A DNA stretch of 64,000 nt from Anaerobacillus alkaliphilus (GTDB lineage Bacteria > Bacillota > Bacilli > Bacillales > Anaerobacillaceae). The notes under the pieces are model-generated. The model was given only the letters and a program-made list of their open reading frames with translations, ran no database searches and was not told where the DNA came from. The stretch is taken from positions 372,001 through 436,000 of the forward strand of contig NZ_QOUX01000047.1 in the NCBI RefSeq assembly GCF_004116265.1, written 5' to 3'. This document shows positions 43,517-52,087 of this stretch, piece by piece; within the stretch, counting starts at the first letter, position 1, and the number at the start of each line of letters is the position of its first letter. The translations under genes and the position numbers were made by a program.

Positions 43517-44002
43517 GTTATGTAATCATCCTTTCCTTGCCTAGATTTAAAACAGGCAGTAGTATGCTTTTAATTTAGCTTTAAAAATTCACATTCGTCA
43601 AACAATTACGAAAATTCAAAATCCCGATTGTGGTCCTAGAAATAGGAATAGTAATTTACGATCAAAAATACAGTAAAAACAATGAAAATTTATTTTTTTG
43701 CTATAATGAATAAAGTTTCACATAACAATCGAAAATGTCACAAAAGATCATTTTTTTGAAGGTAGTATCGAATTTCAGGACAAGATTGTCGAACACTTCT
43801 ACCTATTTCTTGAAATTCACGCTATAGTACCTAATTTAAACAGAGCCGAAAATAAGAGTATTGGACCGTAAATCTACTGTTTGTTCTAGTTGTTATTTCC
43901 TAGGCTTGTATAAAAAAATAAATTTCAAAAACACGAAACTTTTTATTAACTTATTTGTCTAAAGAATTGTGAGCTCATAGATCATGAAAAAGGGGTACGT
44001 GT
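43517..44002. other. 486-base divergent intergenic region
   Basis: It holds the subtilase promoter on one side and leads to the sigma-factor locus on the other. A TATAAT occurs at 43702-43707 on the plus strand without a convincing -35. Bases 43740-43980 are AT-rich with no recognised element. No gene was found. Confidence 0.4.
43572..43601 (-). promoter_or_regulatory. possible SigA promoter for the subtilase gene
   Basis: On the minus strand, TTGACG (43596-43601) and TAAATT (43572-43577) are separated by 18 bases. The -35 is good and the -10 is weak. Confidence 0.35.
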
Positions 44003-45934
44003 ATGGAGTTAATTAGTAGGGTTGTTTTGCATATTGAGACGTTTTTTTTATTGAGTCATATTAGTAAGATTATCATTCAGTGGACGCTAACAGCACTAGC
44101 CGTATATGCGATTGTAACGATATTCACGAAAAGACTAGATCAAACAAGGGCCTCATTGTATGTAGGCTTTGCTGTCCGTTTTGTTTTATTAATTGGCTTG
44201 TCTATCGAAATGCTTCATCAAGTTCAAATCACGGAAATTTTCAGCCTGTATTATGATAGACAGCCATCAATGCGACAATTTTTACACTTTTTATTTTTCG
44301 GCTATATCATAGTCGTTGGATTTTATTACATCATTACGATGAAAGTGAAAAAATATAAGGGGTTATTTTATACGTTCGATTTGGCCGTACTAACATTACC
44401 AGCCATTCAGTTAGTCACTAGCATTCTATTTTATTTTATAAAAGAAAGTATTTATCTACCTGACCTAATCGCAATCCTAGTTATTAGTTCAATCATTACT
44501 AGCAGTTTGTATTTATTTTTCCGAAATTATTGGGAGATACGCTTGAAAACGGTTATTCCATTTTATCTGATCGTTGGTTCCACATTGGGACTATTGTTAT
44601 TGGTCAATCCCGGTAACCTAGCTATCCTAGAAGTAACAAATCTCATCATTTTCTTAGGACTATTGATGACTTACCATATCATTTCTAAAAGTGAGACCAT
44701 AGATCAATATAGGTCTTCATTCATTGGGATCATGGCAGCTATTTTTCTATTATTAGTGAACCCGGTTTATAATCTTGCGGATGCAGCATTAAAAAATACG
44801 ATAGCAGAGGTTCAATTAACGTACTATGAAAGTTCAAATCTCGTTCAACTAGAAGAAGCAAAAACATTAGCCAGAACTATTACAGGAGATCAAGACTTTC
44901 TATTTCAACAACCAGAAACACAGGATTTTCATAATCGATATTGGTTACGATCGCAAAACTATTCAGTTGATATAGATGGAGTTTCTGGAAAAGTCATGAA
45001 CCTTCATCGACAAACTGATCCCGTAGGTGAAAAACTAGATGCCGATGAGTATGTCGCCTTATCTAAGCAAGTACTCACAAACATGGGTCGTACATTACTT
45101 GACGATGAACAAATTCATGTGGAGGTAAGAGAACAAGAAGGGCAGACAATCGTAGAGATGATCCCTAGGTTTTCTGACGGTACAATCGCTAAACAAGTAT
45201 GGCAAAAGACATCATTTCGTTGGGAGAAAGAGTCTTTGATGGAATTTCATGAAAGTAAAATTCTTTATCCAGTGGAGTCTCTAAAAGATGTATTGCTTAC
45301 ATCAGACGATATTCATCGCATTCTTCAAGAGTGGTATGACTTGCTTGATCAAGAGATGCCAGCTTATGTGTTAGACAATGCTTGGTATGGGTACAGCAAT
45401 CGCACCATTGATTTGTACATTGAAACAGCCATTAATCACTCATTTCATTTAGACGGCAGAACTGGAGAGATTTTATATTTTGCCGGCGATCTTAATGAGA
45501 ACACTGATTTTGAAGAGTTAGAAAAAAGGATTTTATCTAAATTAGAGCTCCACCCAGAAAAATGGGAGCGCCACCGCTATTCTAATTTTTGGGATTGGAG
45601 AGAGGTAGGAGCTGATCCATCAAAACGCTCATTTTATCATCAGTTTGGCTATACCAAAGGTGAGCCATTGTTTATGTATTCAAAACTGATTAATTACTAT
45701 AGTCGACCTTCAACAGATGTGAAAGTTGCTTCAAGTAATGAAGCTTATGAAATCGTCAATCCGACATTTGATTTTATTCCTTATGCATCCCGGTCGAAAT
45801 TGGCCCATGTCATTGATGAAGATGGTATGATTAGAGAAGCATGGCTACTAGTCATCCAACCATTTGGAAAAGCTAATCACCGCCTTTATTTAGTTGATCT
45901 GGAAACGAAAGAGGTGCTGTCACTTTATGAATAA
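44003..45934 (+). CDS. large membrane protein with YcdB/PepSY-like extracytoplasmic region
   Basis: A 643-residue protein. Residues 20-260 hold about seven to eight hydrophobic helices (for example IIIQWTLTALAVYAIVTIF, FLHFLFFGYIIVVGFYYII). The remaining 380 residues form a soluble domain facing outside, with repeated segments such as YSVDIDGVSGKVMNLHRQ and HSFHLDGRTGEILYFAG that resemble YcdB/YcdC or PepSY-like folds. GGGG precedes ATG 44003. The following anti-sigma gene overlaps its stop, so it belongs to the sigma-factor operon and may be the sensor or the regulated output. Domain naming is tentative. Confidence 0.6.
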   Translation: MELISRVVLHIETFFLLSHISKIIIQWTLTALAVYAIVTIFTKRLDQTRASLYVGFAVRFVLLIGLSIEMLHQVQITEIFSLYYDRQPSMRQFLHFLFFGYIIVVGFYYIITMKVKKYKGLFYTFDLAVLTLPAIQLVTSILFYFIKESIYLPDLIAILVISSIITSSLYLFFRNYWEIRLKTVIPFYLIVGSTLGLLLLVNPGNLAILEVTNLIIFLGLLMTYHIISKSETIDQYRSSFIGIMAAIFLLLVNPVYNLADAALKNTIAEVQLTYYESSNLVQLEEAKTLARTITGDQDFLFQQPETQDFHNRYWLRSQNYSVDIDGVSGKVMNLHRQTDPVGEKLDADEYVALSKQVLTNMGRTLLDDEQIHVEVREQEGQTIVEMIPRFSDGTIAKQVWQKTSFRWEKESLMEFHESKILYPVESLKDVLLTSDDIHRILQEWYDLLDQEMPAYVLDNAWYGYSNRTIDLYIETAINHSFHLDGRTGEILYFAGDLNENTDFEELEKRILSKLELHPEKWERHRYSNFWDWREVGADPSKRSFYHQFGYTKGEPLFMYSKLINYYSRPSTDVKVASSNEAYEIVNPTFDFIPYASRSKLAHVIDEDGMIREAWLLVIQPFGKANHRLYLVDLETKEVLSLYE

Positions 45935-46187
45935 TCAAGATGATTGTGCGGTATTTCAGAACTTATATGAGCTATATATGGAAAATGAAGTAGAGGAAGA
46001 AACGAGATATTGGATGGAAGAACATAAATCTAATTGCCAGTTTTGTTTAAACTATCGCACAGACACAAAGCCATTAACTGCCAATCAAGATGGAGAAAAA
46101 ATATGGGGGATTCGCATCCTGACGATGACAATGTACGGCTTTTTCATTGTCCTTTCCGTTTGGATGTCTATCTGGTATTTTTGGTAG
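45927..46187 (+). CDS. zinc-finger anti-sigma-like protein, first of two
   Basis: About 86 residues. The ZAS-type motif HKSNCQFC (HxxxCxxC) sits in the N-terminal part and a single transmembrane helix (MTMYGFFIVLSVWMSIWYF) at the C-terminus. This is the layout of minimal membrane-bound anti-sigma factors. ATG 45927 overlaps the end of the upstream gene and has AGAGGTG before it. The sigma-factor gene begins immediately after its TAG stop, so translation is coupled. Confidence 0.75.
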   Translation: MNNQDDCAVFQNLYELYMENEVEEETRYWMEEHKSNCQFCLNYRTDTKPLTANQDGEKIWGIRILTMTMYGFFIVLSVWMSIWYFW

Positions 46188-46712
46188 ATGAGTAATTGGC
46201 GAACATTAGAGGATTTGTATTCTCTCTATTACAAAGAAATCTTTCGTTATCTTCTTCAACGAACTAGAAATAGAGATCTAGCTTTAGATCTTGCTCAAGA
46301 TACATTTTTAAAAGCATTTCATGGCTTAGCCTCATTCAAAGGAAACTCAAGTGTCAAGACGTGGTTGTATACCATTGCTCATAATACATTTATCAATTGG
46401 TACCGTAGGGAAACAAGGTACTCAAGTTATCCAATAGAGGAAATACAGCCACTTGAACAAGACATTTATCGTCTACCAGAAGATGCTGTTACTCAAAAAG
46501 CAGAGCAAGAACAACTCCTAAAGGCGATACTCTCATTAAAAGATGATTATCAGCACGTCATCATCCTAAGAGAGTTTCAAGAGTTGTCCTATGAAGAAAT
46601 GACGGACATCTTAGATTGGAAACTATCAAAGGTGAAAACCAATTTGCACCGCGCCAAGTTGGAATTAAGGAAACATTTGCAAAGAACAGAGGTTGATACA
46701 AATGAAATGTAG
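46188..46712 (+). CDS. ECF-type RNA polymerase sigma factor
   Basis: A 174-residue sigma-70 family protein with only regions 2 and 4. Region 2 contains YYKEIFRYLLQRTRNRDLALDL, DLAQDTFLKAFHGLASFKG and VKTWLYTIAHNTFINWYRR. Region 4 has ILREFQELSYEEMTDILDW and LSKVKTNLHRAKLELRKHL, the helix-turn-helix that reads the -35. It likely responds to an envelope signal. It is translated directly after one candidate anti-sigma gene and overlaps a second one by 11 bases. The regulon cannot be read from here. Confidence 0.92.
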   Translation: MSNWRTLEDLYSLYYKEIFRYLLQRTRNRDLALDLAQDTFLKAFHGLASFKGNSSVKTWLYTIAHNTFINWYRRETRYSSYPIEEIQPLEQDIYRLPEDAVTQKAEQEQLLKAILSLKDDYQHVIILREFQELSYEEMTDILDWKLSKVKTNLHRAKLELRKHLQRTEVDTNEM

Positions 46713-46989
46713 TTTGGTTAGAGATTTGTTACCACTGTATATAGAAGGGGACTGTTCTGTAGAAACAAACCGACAAGTGAAAGAACATATCACGAGCTGT
46801 ACAGACTGTCAGGAGCTCTATGAAATGATGGAAGCCCCGCTCGATGTAAATGTAACTGTTGGGCCAGAAGTTGACAGTCACTCAAGTGATTTTTGGGAAA
46901 AGTACTATGGCCGCTTGATTCTTCGTGGCATTGGTTTATTTTTTTTGATATACGTCATAATTGTAGTTTTAATTGGATTTATAAAGTAA
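46702..46989 (+). CDS. zf-HC2 anti-sigma-like protein, second of two
   Basis: About 95 residues. An N-terminal zf-HC2 domain (CSLVRDLLPLYIEGDCS, then VKEHITSCTDCQELYEMM with HxxxCxxC) is followed by a short linker and a C-terminal transmembrane helix (LILRGIGLFFLIYVIIVVLI). ATG 46702 lies inside the end of the sigma gene, so translation is coupled. This is the classical position for the anti-sigma factor; the first zinc-finger protein upstream is the unusual one. A strong terminator follows about 100 bases later. Confidence 0.82.
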   Translation: MKCSLVRDLLPLYIEGDCSVETNRQVKEHITSCTDCQELYEMMEAPLDVNVTVGPEVDSHSSDFWEKYYGRLILRGIGLFFLIYVIIVVLIGFIK

Positions 46990-47086
46990 GTAAGTCTACC
47001 GGTTCGGTTTTGAAGTAGAAACTCACAATAAAATCATTAATTATAAAAAAGGATTGGAGTTTGGAATTAAATATATAAGAATTTTT

Positions 47087-47113
47087 AAACCCTCAGTACT
47101 GTACTGAGGGTTT
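47087..47113. terminator. bidirectional terminator
   Basis: The near-perfect palindrome AAACCCTCAGTAC/GTACTGAGGGTTT lies between the sigma-factor operon (+) and the alkaline phosphatase gene (-). Confidence 0.7.
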
Positions 47114-47120
47114 AAATGTT

Positions 47121-49289
47121 TTACTGTTTAATGGATACAACTTTTGTTGCCTGATTCCAATCTACCGTTGCACCAAATGCTTCACTGATGAAACGAAGTG
47201 GTAATAATGTTCGGCCACCAATAACTTGAGCAGGTGTTTCAAGAGTTAATGTTTGACCGTTACGTAATGCCTTATTTTGTCCGATTGTTAACGTTACCGT
47301 GGTGTCTCCTTTTAGTAATGTAACCGTTTTTGTTGCTTGGTTCCATTTAACTTCAGCACCTAGAGCTTCTGATACTTCTCTTATTGGTACGAGAGTTCGG
47401 TTGTTTTGTATTAATGGTTGAACCGCAAAGCGTACTCTCTTTTCGTTAACAAAAACTTTTATTGTTTCTAGGTTCACTCCGGCGAGTTGGGCAATAACCT
47501 TAGGTACTTCAGTGTTATCAAAAACGCCGTTAAACGTTTCTGCACCTACACCTGAAGCGAAAATTGGGACCATATTACCTGAGTGTCCACCAGTTGGACT
47601 TAGGGAGCGAACTTTCGTATTCATAGCTCCTGCATTATAATAATCAGCAATAATTGTTCCTATTTCCCAACCAATTCTAAATGTAGGAACTCTTTTCCCT
47701 TGATTATCTAGAATGCGTTGATTGAATTGATCAACTTCTGTATCAGTTAGGGTAATATCTGCATACTTACTAAAAATGTTTTTAACACTTTCTGAGGTAT
47801 ACCTGTTTGCACCTTCATCCCATGATAAATCACGAACCATATACTCCGGAGTAACAGGTATTGCCTTTAACTTTGCAATATTCATTGGCTCCGAGGCAGT
47901 AATTCCCATTGTTTCATGGTCAGACAGGGCAACAACTAATGTGTTTCCATCTTTTTTAGCCCAATCTACCGCGAATTTCACTGCATCATCAAATTCAATT
48001 GTTTCTTTCCAAATACTAGCAAAGTCTGCAGCGTGTGCAGCGTGGTCAATTCTTGCTCCTTCAATCATTGCAAAAAATCCCTGATTTCCTTTGTTTAAGA
48101 ATTCTAAAGTTTTTGCAGTCATTTCTGTTAATGTAGGTTCTTGACTGTTTAATTCATCACGGTCAATCTTATAGTTCATAAAGGTTTCGTTGAATAAACC
48201 AAGTAGCTTATCGCCCTTTGCTGCATTTAATTCTGTTTTATTAGTAACGAAAGAATAGCCTTTTTCTTTAAACTTCTCGATTAAATTAACACCATTTTGT
48301 CTTTCTGGTGTAAAAAATTCTCTTCCTCCACCAAGAATTACATCAATATCTTTTTCAAATAGTTGCCTAGCAATTTCATCTTGTCCAGCACGGGTACGAA
48401 CACTCGCATAATAAGCTGCTGGTGTCGCATCTGTTGCTGTATTTGTCGAGACAAAGCCAACCTTTTTCCCAGCCATTTGAAGCACATCTAAAATACTGTC
48501 TAACTCGTTTCCATCTGGAGTAATCCCAAGCATCGTATTGTTTGTTTTCTTGGCTGTTGCTAAAGCTGTACCAGCTGCTGCTGAGTCAGTTACGAAATTG
48601 TCAGCAGAATAAGTTTGTGAAAGAGCCACATGAGGCATGGTTTGCATAAATAAATAGCCTTCTTTTCCATGCTCAAACAAACGTGCAACTTCCATTTGTC
48701 CCATCCCTAAACCGTCACCGATTAAAACAATGATATTCTTTGGTTTATTTGCGGTTGCAACTAATTTACGACCAGCAGGTTCAGGCGCCGTACCAGTTTG
48801 TCCAGTTACTTGACCACCTTGTGCAGCTTGACCAGAAATACCTTGCTGTGGATTGTTATGGTCAACATTTTCGCTGTCACGTAAGGGAACATAAATATCT
48901 CCATCTGGTTGGATTGGCTCATTTTGAAGAGCGGTTGTTTGGGTTTGATGCCTACCTTCCATGTCATGAACTTGTCCAGTTTGACCAGATTGTTTCGTAT
49001 TTTGAGATTGCGCAGTTAGACCAGTCTGATTCATACCATCAGTTTGACCAGTTTGACCAACCTGGCCACCATGCCTCATACCGGCTGCTTGGCCAGGTTG
49101 GTCAATTCGATTATAATCATCTGGACGTTGCTGTCCTACCTGTGACTGTTGTTGAATACCTAGATCATTTGTTTGACCTTGAGTTGTTTGTGATTGTGCA
49201 TCAGGAGTTCTCGCTCCTTGAGCATTGAAGCCGCACCCACTCATTAAAAGAAGTACCACTAAAAAGAGGGATAATAACTTTTTTTTCAT
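47121..49289 (-). CDS. lipoprotein alkaline phosphatase with C-terminal copper-amine-oxidase-N-like stalk
   Basis: About 722 residues. Lipoprotein signal with lipobox MSGC (Cys19), then about 150 residues of Gln/Gly/Thr-rich linker (GQTGQTDGMNQTG). The phosphatase domain (about 175-590) has the metal/nucleophile motifs NIIVLIGDGLGMGQME, NFVTDSAAAGTALATAKKTN (active serine), IEGARIDHAAHAADF, ALSDHETMG and GGHSGNMVPIF. Two repeats of a copper amine oxidase N-terminal-like domain follow (NRTLVPIREVSEALGAEVKW and RTLLPLRFISEAFGATVDW). It should release phosphate from organic esters at the cell surface. ATG 49289 is preferred over the upstream start because the signal peptide begins there. Confidence 0.88.
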   Translation of the reverse strand: MKKKLLSLFLVVLLLMSGCGFNAQGARTPDAQSQTTQGQTNDLGIQQQSQVGQQRPDDYNRIDQPGQAAGMRHGGQVGQTGQTDGMNQTGLTAQSQNTKQSGQTGQVHDMEGRHQTQTTALQNEPIQPDGDIYVPLRDSENVDHNNPQQGISGQAAQGGQVTGQTGTAPEPAGRKLVATANKPKNIIVLIGDGLGMGQMEVARLFEHGKEGYLFMQTMPHVALSQTYSADNFVTDSAAAGTALATAKKTNNTMLGITPDGNELDSILDVLQMAGKKVGFVSTNTATDATPAAYYASVRTRAGQDEIARQLFEKDIDVILGGGREFFTPERQNGVNLIEKFKEKGYSFVTNKTELNAAKGDKLLGLFNETFMNYKIDRDELNSQEPTLTEMTAKTLEFLNKGNQGFFAMIEGARIDHAAHAADFASIWKETIEFDDAVKFAVDWAKKDGNTLVVALSDHETMGITASEPMNIAKLKAIPVTPEYMVRDLSWDEGANRYTSESVKNIFSKYADITLTDTEVDQFNQRILDNQGKRVPTFRIGWEIGTIIADYYNAGAMNTKVRSLSPTGGHSGNMVPIFASGVGAETFNGVFDNTEVPKVIAQLAGVNLETIKVFVNEKRVRFAVQPLIQNNRTLVPIREVSEALGAEVKWNQATKTVTLLKGDTTVTLTIGQNKALRNGQTLTLETPAQVIGGRTLLPLRFISEAFGATVDWNQATKVVSIKQ

Positions 49290-49418
49290 TTCAAAAAACC
49301 TCAACTTTCTATATTTACTTAATTGGTCTATAGAGGTAGTTTGTTCCAATACTCATACTTTCTACTAGGTATTTTATGGAAAAAATAAAACAAAGCAATT
49401 TTTGTTATACAGTTAAAA

Positions 49419-49455
49419 AATCAGGGCATAGAGATTAATCTCCATGCCCTGATTT
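49419..49455 (-). terminator. terminator after the DUF1450 gene
   Basis: The stem AAATCAGGGCAT/ATGCCCTGATTT is followed on the minus strand by a T-run. It lies about 80 bases downstream of the minus-strand gene at 49537. Confidence 0.75.
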
Positions 49456-49536
49456 AATGATGTTTGAGTTATGGTCCTTATTCAAAATCTGAATGATTCA
49501 AGTTTGAATAAGACATAATCGAAACGAATAATTATA

Positions 49537-49767
49537 TTAATGTAGGTTCTCTAGTTGCTCCGTAATCTTCTGATAAAGCTCATCAGCATTCTCACAAACA
49601 ATATTTTTCCCATTCACCAGTGAAAATGGCTGGATCATACATTGGCCGCAATAATTCAAACATTTATCGTCGTGTACGGTGATGTCAGGGAGTTGTTTGA
49701 TGTGATTTTTTATTTCTCGCAATTCGTTTTTAAAGTTTAATGGGCAAAATTTGATTGTAGTTCTCAT
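49537..49767 (-). CDS. DUF1450 (YuzB-like) small cysteine protein
   Basis: A 76-residue protein with an early cysteine (IKFCPLNFKNELREI) and the clustered motif CLNYCGQCMIQPFSLVNG, the family hallmark. The ferredoxin-like spacing suggests metal or redox chemistry but no function is established. It is transcribed divergently from the homogentisate operon across about 215 bases. GGAGG lies upstream of ATG 49767. Confidence 0.9.
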   Translation of the reverse strand: MRTTIKFCPLNFKNELREIKNHIKQLPDITVHDDKCLNYCGQCMIQPFSLVNGKNIVCENADELYQKITEQLENLH

Positions 49768-49901
49768 TAGAAACCTCCGTGCAAATCAAGTTTGTTGAAG
49801 AGATTATAGTTGAAGAAAATAGAAGATTGCAAGATTACGAGGAAAAGCTTGAACGCTTTATCGTAATGTCGCTTTATTTATTTACAGTATTTACGCGTTG
49901 T

Positions 49902-49939
49902 TGTAAGCGCTTGCGAATAATTATTTTGAATATTATTAT
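49902..49939 (+). promoter_or_regulatory. SigA promoter with overlapping cre-like (CcpA) site, upstream of hppD
   Basis: TTGCGA (49911-49916), 17 bases, then TATTAT (49934-49939) make a good SigA promoter for hppD at 49983. TGTAAGCGCTTGCG (49902-49915) matches the palindromic cre form TGTAAGCGCTTACA at 12 of 14 positions and overlaps the -35, where CcpA binding would repress. This suggests carbon catabolite repression of tyrosine breakdown. Confidence 0.65.
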
Positions 49940-49982
49940 TATTTTAATAGTGTAAATATAACAAATAAGGGGGATTTTCCAG

Positions 49983-51107
49983 ATGTCAAATGAAGTAACG
50001 AATGTACCAAATCCAACTGAAAAAAATAATAGTTTTGAGGTAGAAAGCTTCCATCATATGGAGATCTACGCTGGCAATGCAAAACAATCAGCTTACTATT
50101 TCTGTAACGCATTTGGTTTCCAAATTAAAGCGTATCGTGGCTTAGAAACTGGCTGCCGTGATCGTGTATCTTATGTACTTGAGCAAGGTACTATTCGTCT
50201 AGTTATCACTGGTTCATTATCAGATAAAACGGATGTTTCTGAGTTTGTAAAAGTACATGGCGACGGCGCAAAAGATATTGCCTTAACTGTTTCTGACGTA
50301 GAAGAAGCATATAAAGGTGTTATTGCTAGAGGCGGTATTCCAATTCGTGAACCTTGGACTGAGTCAGACGAGAACGGTTCAGTAAAAAAAGCAATTATCG
50401 GAACATACGGAGATACAGTTCATACGTTAATTGAATTACAAGATTACAAAGGTAGTTTTTTACCAGGGTTCCAAGCATACGAAGGTCCAAACCACTCAAA
50501 ACCATCAGGTCTAGTTGGAATTGACCATGTCGTTGGAAACGTTGAAAGTATGGAAGAGTGGACGACTTACTACGAAAAGGTATTTGATTTTACTGTACTG
50601 AGACATTTTGATGATGAAGATATCTCAACAGAATATTCTGCGCTAATGTCAAAGGTGATGATGAACGGGACAGGAAGAATTAAATTCCCAATCAACGAAC
50701 CAGCAGAAGGAAAGCGTAAATCTCAAATTCAAGAATACTTAGATTTCTATAACGGACCAGGTGTACAGCATATGGCGTTACTTACAAACGACATTATTGC
50801 AACAATTAAAGCGTTACGAGAAAACGGGGTTGAATTCCTAAATACACCACAAACATATTATGAAGATTTAAGTGCTAGAGTCGGAGACATTGATGAGGAC
50901 ATTAAGAAACTTCAAGAGCTTAGTATTTTAGTAGATAGAGATGACGAAGGGTATCTGCTACAAATTTTCACAAAGCCAATCGTTGACCGTCCTACTTTGT
51001 TTATTGAGATCATTCAAAGAAAAGGGGCGCGTGGTTTTGGAGAAGGAAACTTCAAAGCATTGTTCGAATCTATTGAACGTGAGCAAGAGCGTCGTGGAAA
51101 TATTTAA
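49983..51107 (+). CDS. hppD: 4-hydroxyphenylpyruvate dioxygenase
   Basis: A 374-residue iron(II) enzyme that converts 4-hydroxyphenylpyruvate to homogentisate, the second step of tyrosine breakdown. Two vicinal-oxygen-chelate domains are present: FHHMEIYAGNAKQSAYYF at the start and LVGIDHVVGNVESMEEW in the second. The iron ligands fall in IDHVV, GPGVQHMALLTNDI and PTLFIEIIQRKGARGFGEGN, which ends with the family signature. AAGGGGG precedes ATG 49983. First gene of the operon with the unknown protein and fumarylacetoacetase; hmgA follows on the same strand. Confidence 0.97.
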   Translation: MSNEVTNVPNPTEKNNSFEVESFHHMEIYAGNAKQSAYYFCNAFGFQIKAYRGLETGCRDRVSYVLEQGTIRLVITGSLSDKTDVSEFVKVHGDGAKDIALTVSDVEEAYKGVIARGGIPIREPWTESDENGSVKKAIIGTYGDTVHTLIELQDYKGSFLPGFQAYEGPNHSKPSGLVGIDHVVGNVESMEEWTTYYEKVFDFTVLRHFDDEDISTEYSALMSKVMMNGTGRIKFPINEPAEGKRKSQIQEYLDFYNGPGVQHMALLTNDIIATIKALRENGVEFLNTPQTYYEDLSARVGDIDEDIKKLQELSILVDRDDEGYLLQIFTKPIVDRPTLFIEIIQRKGARGFGEGNFKALFESIEREQERRGNI

Positions 51108-51130
51108 CCTGATGTAAGGGAGGATCTCTT

Positions 51131-52072
51131 GTGAAATCTAGTACGCAATCTTTCTTATCAAATTTAATTGACTATGCTGGGCTTTTCCCACCGTCTCAGC
51201 TACCGCTAGAGGAGGCCATCCACAACTACGCATCATATAAGTCTGATGCGGATGCTTGGATGCTTGGAAGATTTATTATTCCGGCTTCAAGACTGGATGA
51301 GCTTGACCCATACGTATCGCTTTTTTCGAAAAAGATACGTTTGGATATCTCAGCGATCGGCCAGCGGAGTACAGATGCCAGCCATTGTCTAGGACTACTA
51401 CAAAGTGATCTAGATAAAATTTCAGCTTTTTGCCATAGACATGGAGGAAAAGTGAGCATCAACGTCTATGAGATGCCACTTCCTCCAATCCTCCCAAACA
51501 GTCATTTTCTAAAAACAATTGCTAGGGAAACAAACAAGCATCAGTTACAAACGTTTTGTGAGATAACAATGCCGTTAAATGACGAATGGGTTGACATGAT
51601 GCTGCAAACAGTAGATGAAATTTCTGAGCATAACCGTAAGGAAGACATTCAGCTAGGTGTAAAGCTACGAACAGGAGGCGTGACTGCTGATGCGTTTCCT
51701 AGTCCTGAACAAGTGGCAACTACGTTAGTTGCTTGTTATGAACGGAATATTCCACTTAAATTTACAGCTGGTTTACATCACCCAATTCGGATGTATCGTG
51801 ATGAAGTCAGTACAAAAATGCACGGGTTTTTAAATCTGTTTACGGCTGGGATGCTTGTCGGCGTTCACAGATTAGATATCCCTACAACAGCTGATGTTCT
51901 GGCTGATGAGGATCCATCTCATTTTCGCTTCACAGAGAAAGGTCTTTTCTGGAAAGACTTAATTGTCGCTGTTACTGAAATTGAGCAATATCGTAAACAA
52001 TCATTATATTCTTACGGTAGTTGTTCGTTTGACGAACCTCGCGAAGGCCTTCAGTCGAAAAAAATTCTTTAA
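51131..52072 (+). CDS. unknown protein of the homogentisate operon
   Basis: A 313-residue soluble protein with no signal peptide. It begins at GTG 51131 after GGGAGG, 23 bases after hppD, and ends 15 bases before fahA. Motif-like stretches that look conserved are IDYAGLFPPSQLPLEEAI, DVYEMP-like SINVYEMPLPP, KLRTGGVTADAFPSPEQVA and PLKFTAGLHHPIRMYRDEV; they suggest an alpha/beta (possibly barrel) enzyme with a histidine pair in GLHHP. I recall similar proteins of unknown function in other phyla. It occupies the place where a maleylacetoacetate isomerase would be expected, which makes it a candidate for that step. The function is not demonstrated. Confidence 0.7.
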   Translation: MKSSTQSFLSNLIDYAGLFPPSQLPLEEAIHNYASYKSDADAWMLGRFIIPASRLDELDPYVSLFSKKIRLDISAIGQRSTDASHCLGLLQSDLDKISAFCHRHGGKVSINVYEMPLPPILPNSHFLKTIARETNKHQLQTFCEITMPLNDEWVDMMLQTVDEISEHNRKEDIQLGVKLRTGGVTADAFPSPEQVATTLVACYERNIPLKFTAGLHHPIRMYRDEVSTKMHGFLNLFTAGMLVGVHRLDIPTTADVLADEDPSHFRFTEKGLFWKDLIVAVTEIEQYRKQSLYSYGSCSFDEPREGLQSKKIL

Positions 52073-52087
52073 AAGGAGGCTACGTAC

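Noticed and set aside
43702-43707. TATAAT box in the 43.5-44 kb gap
   Set aside because: No -35 at 16-18 bases and about 300 bases from the next start; AT-rich sequence gives such boxes by chance.
48740-49228. Plus-strand open frame of 162 codons opposite the phosphatase linker
   Set aside because: It is antisense to the Gln/Gly/Thr-rich low-complexity region, which keeps the opposite strand open by composition; no start signal.
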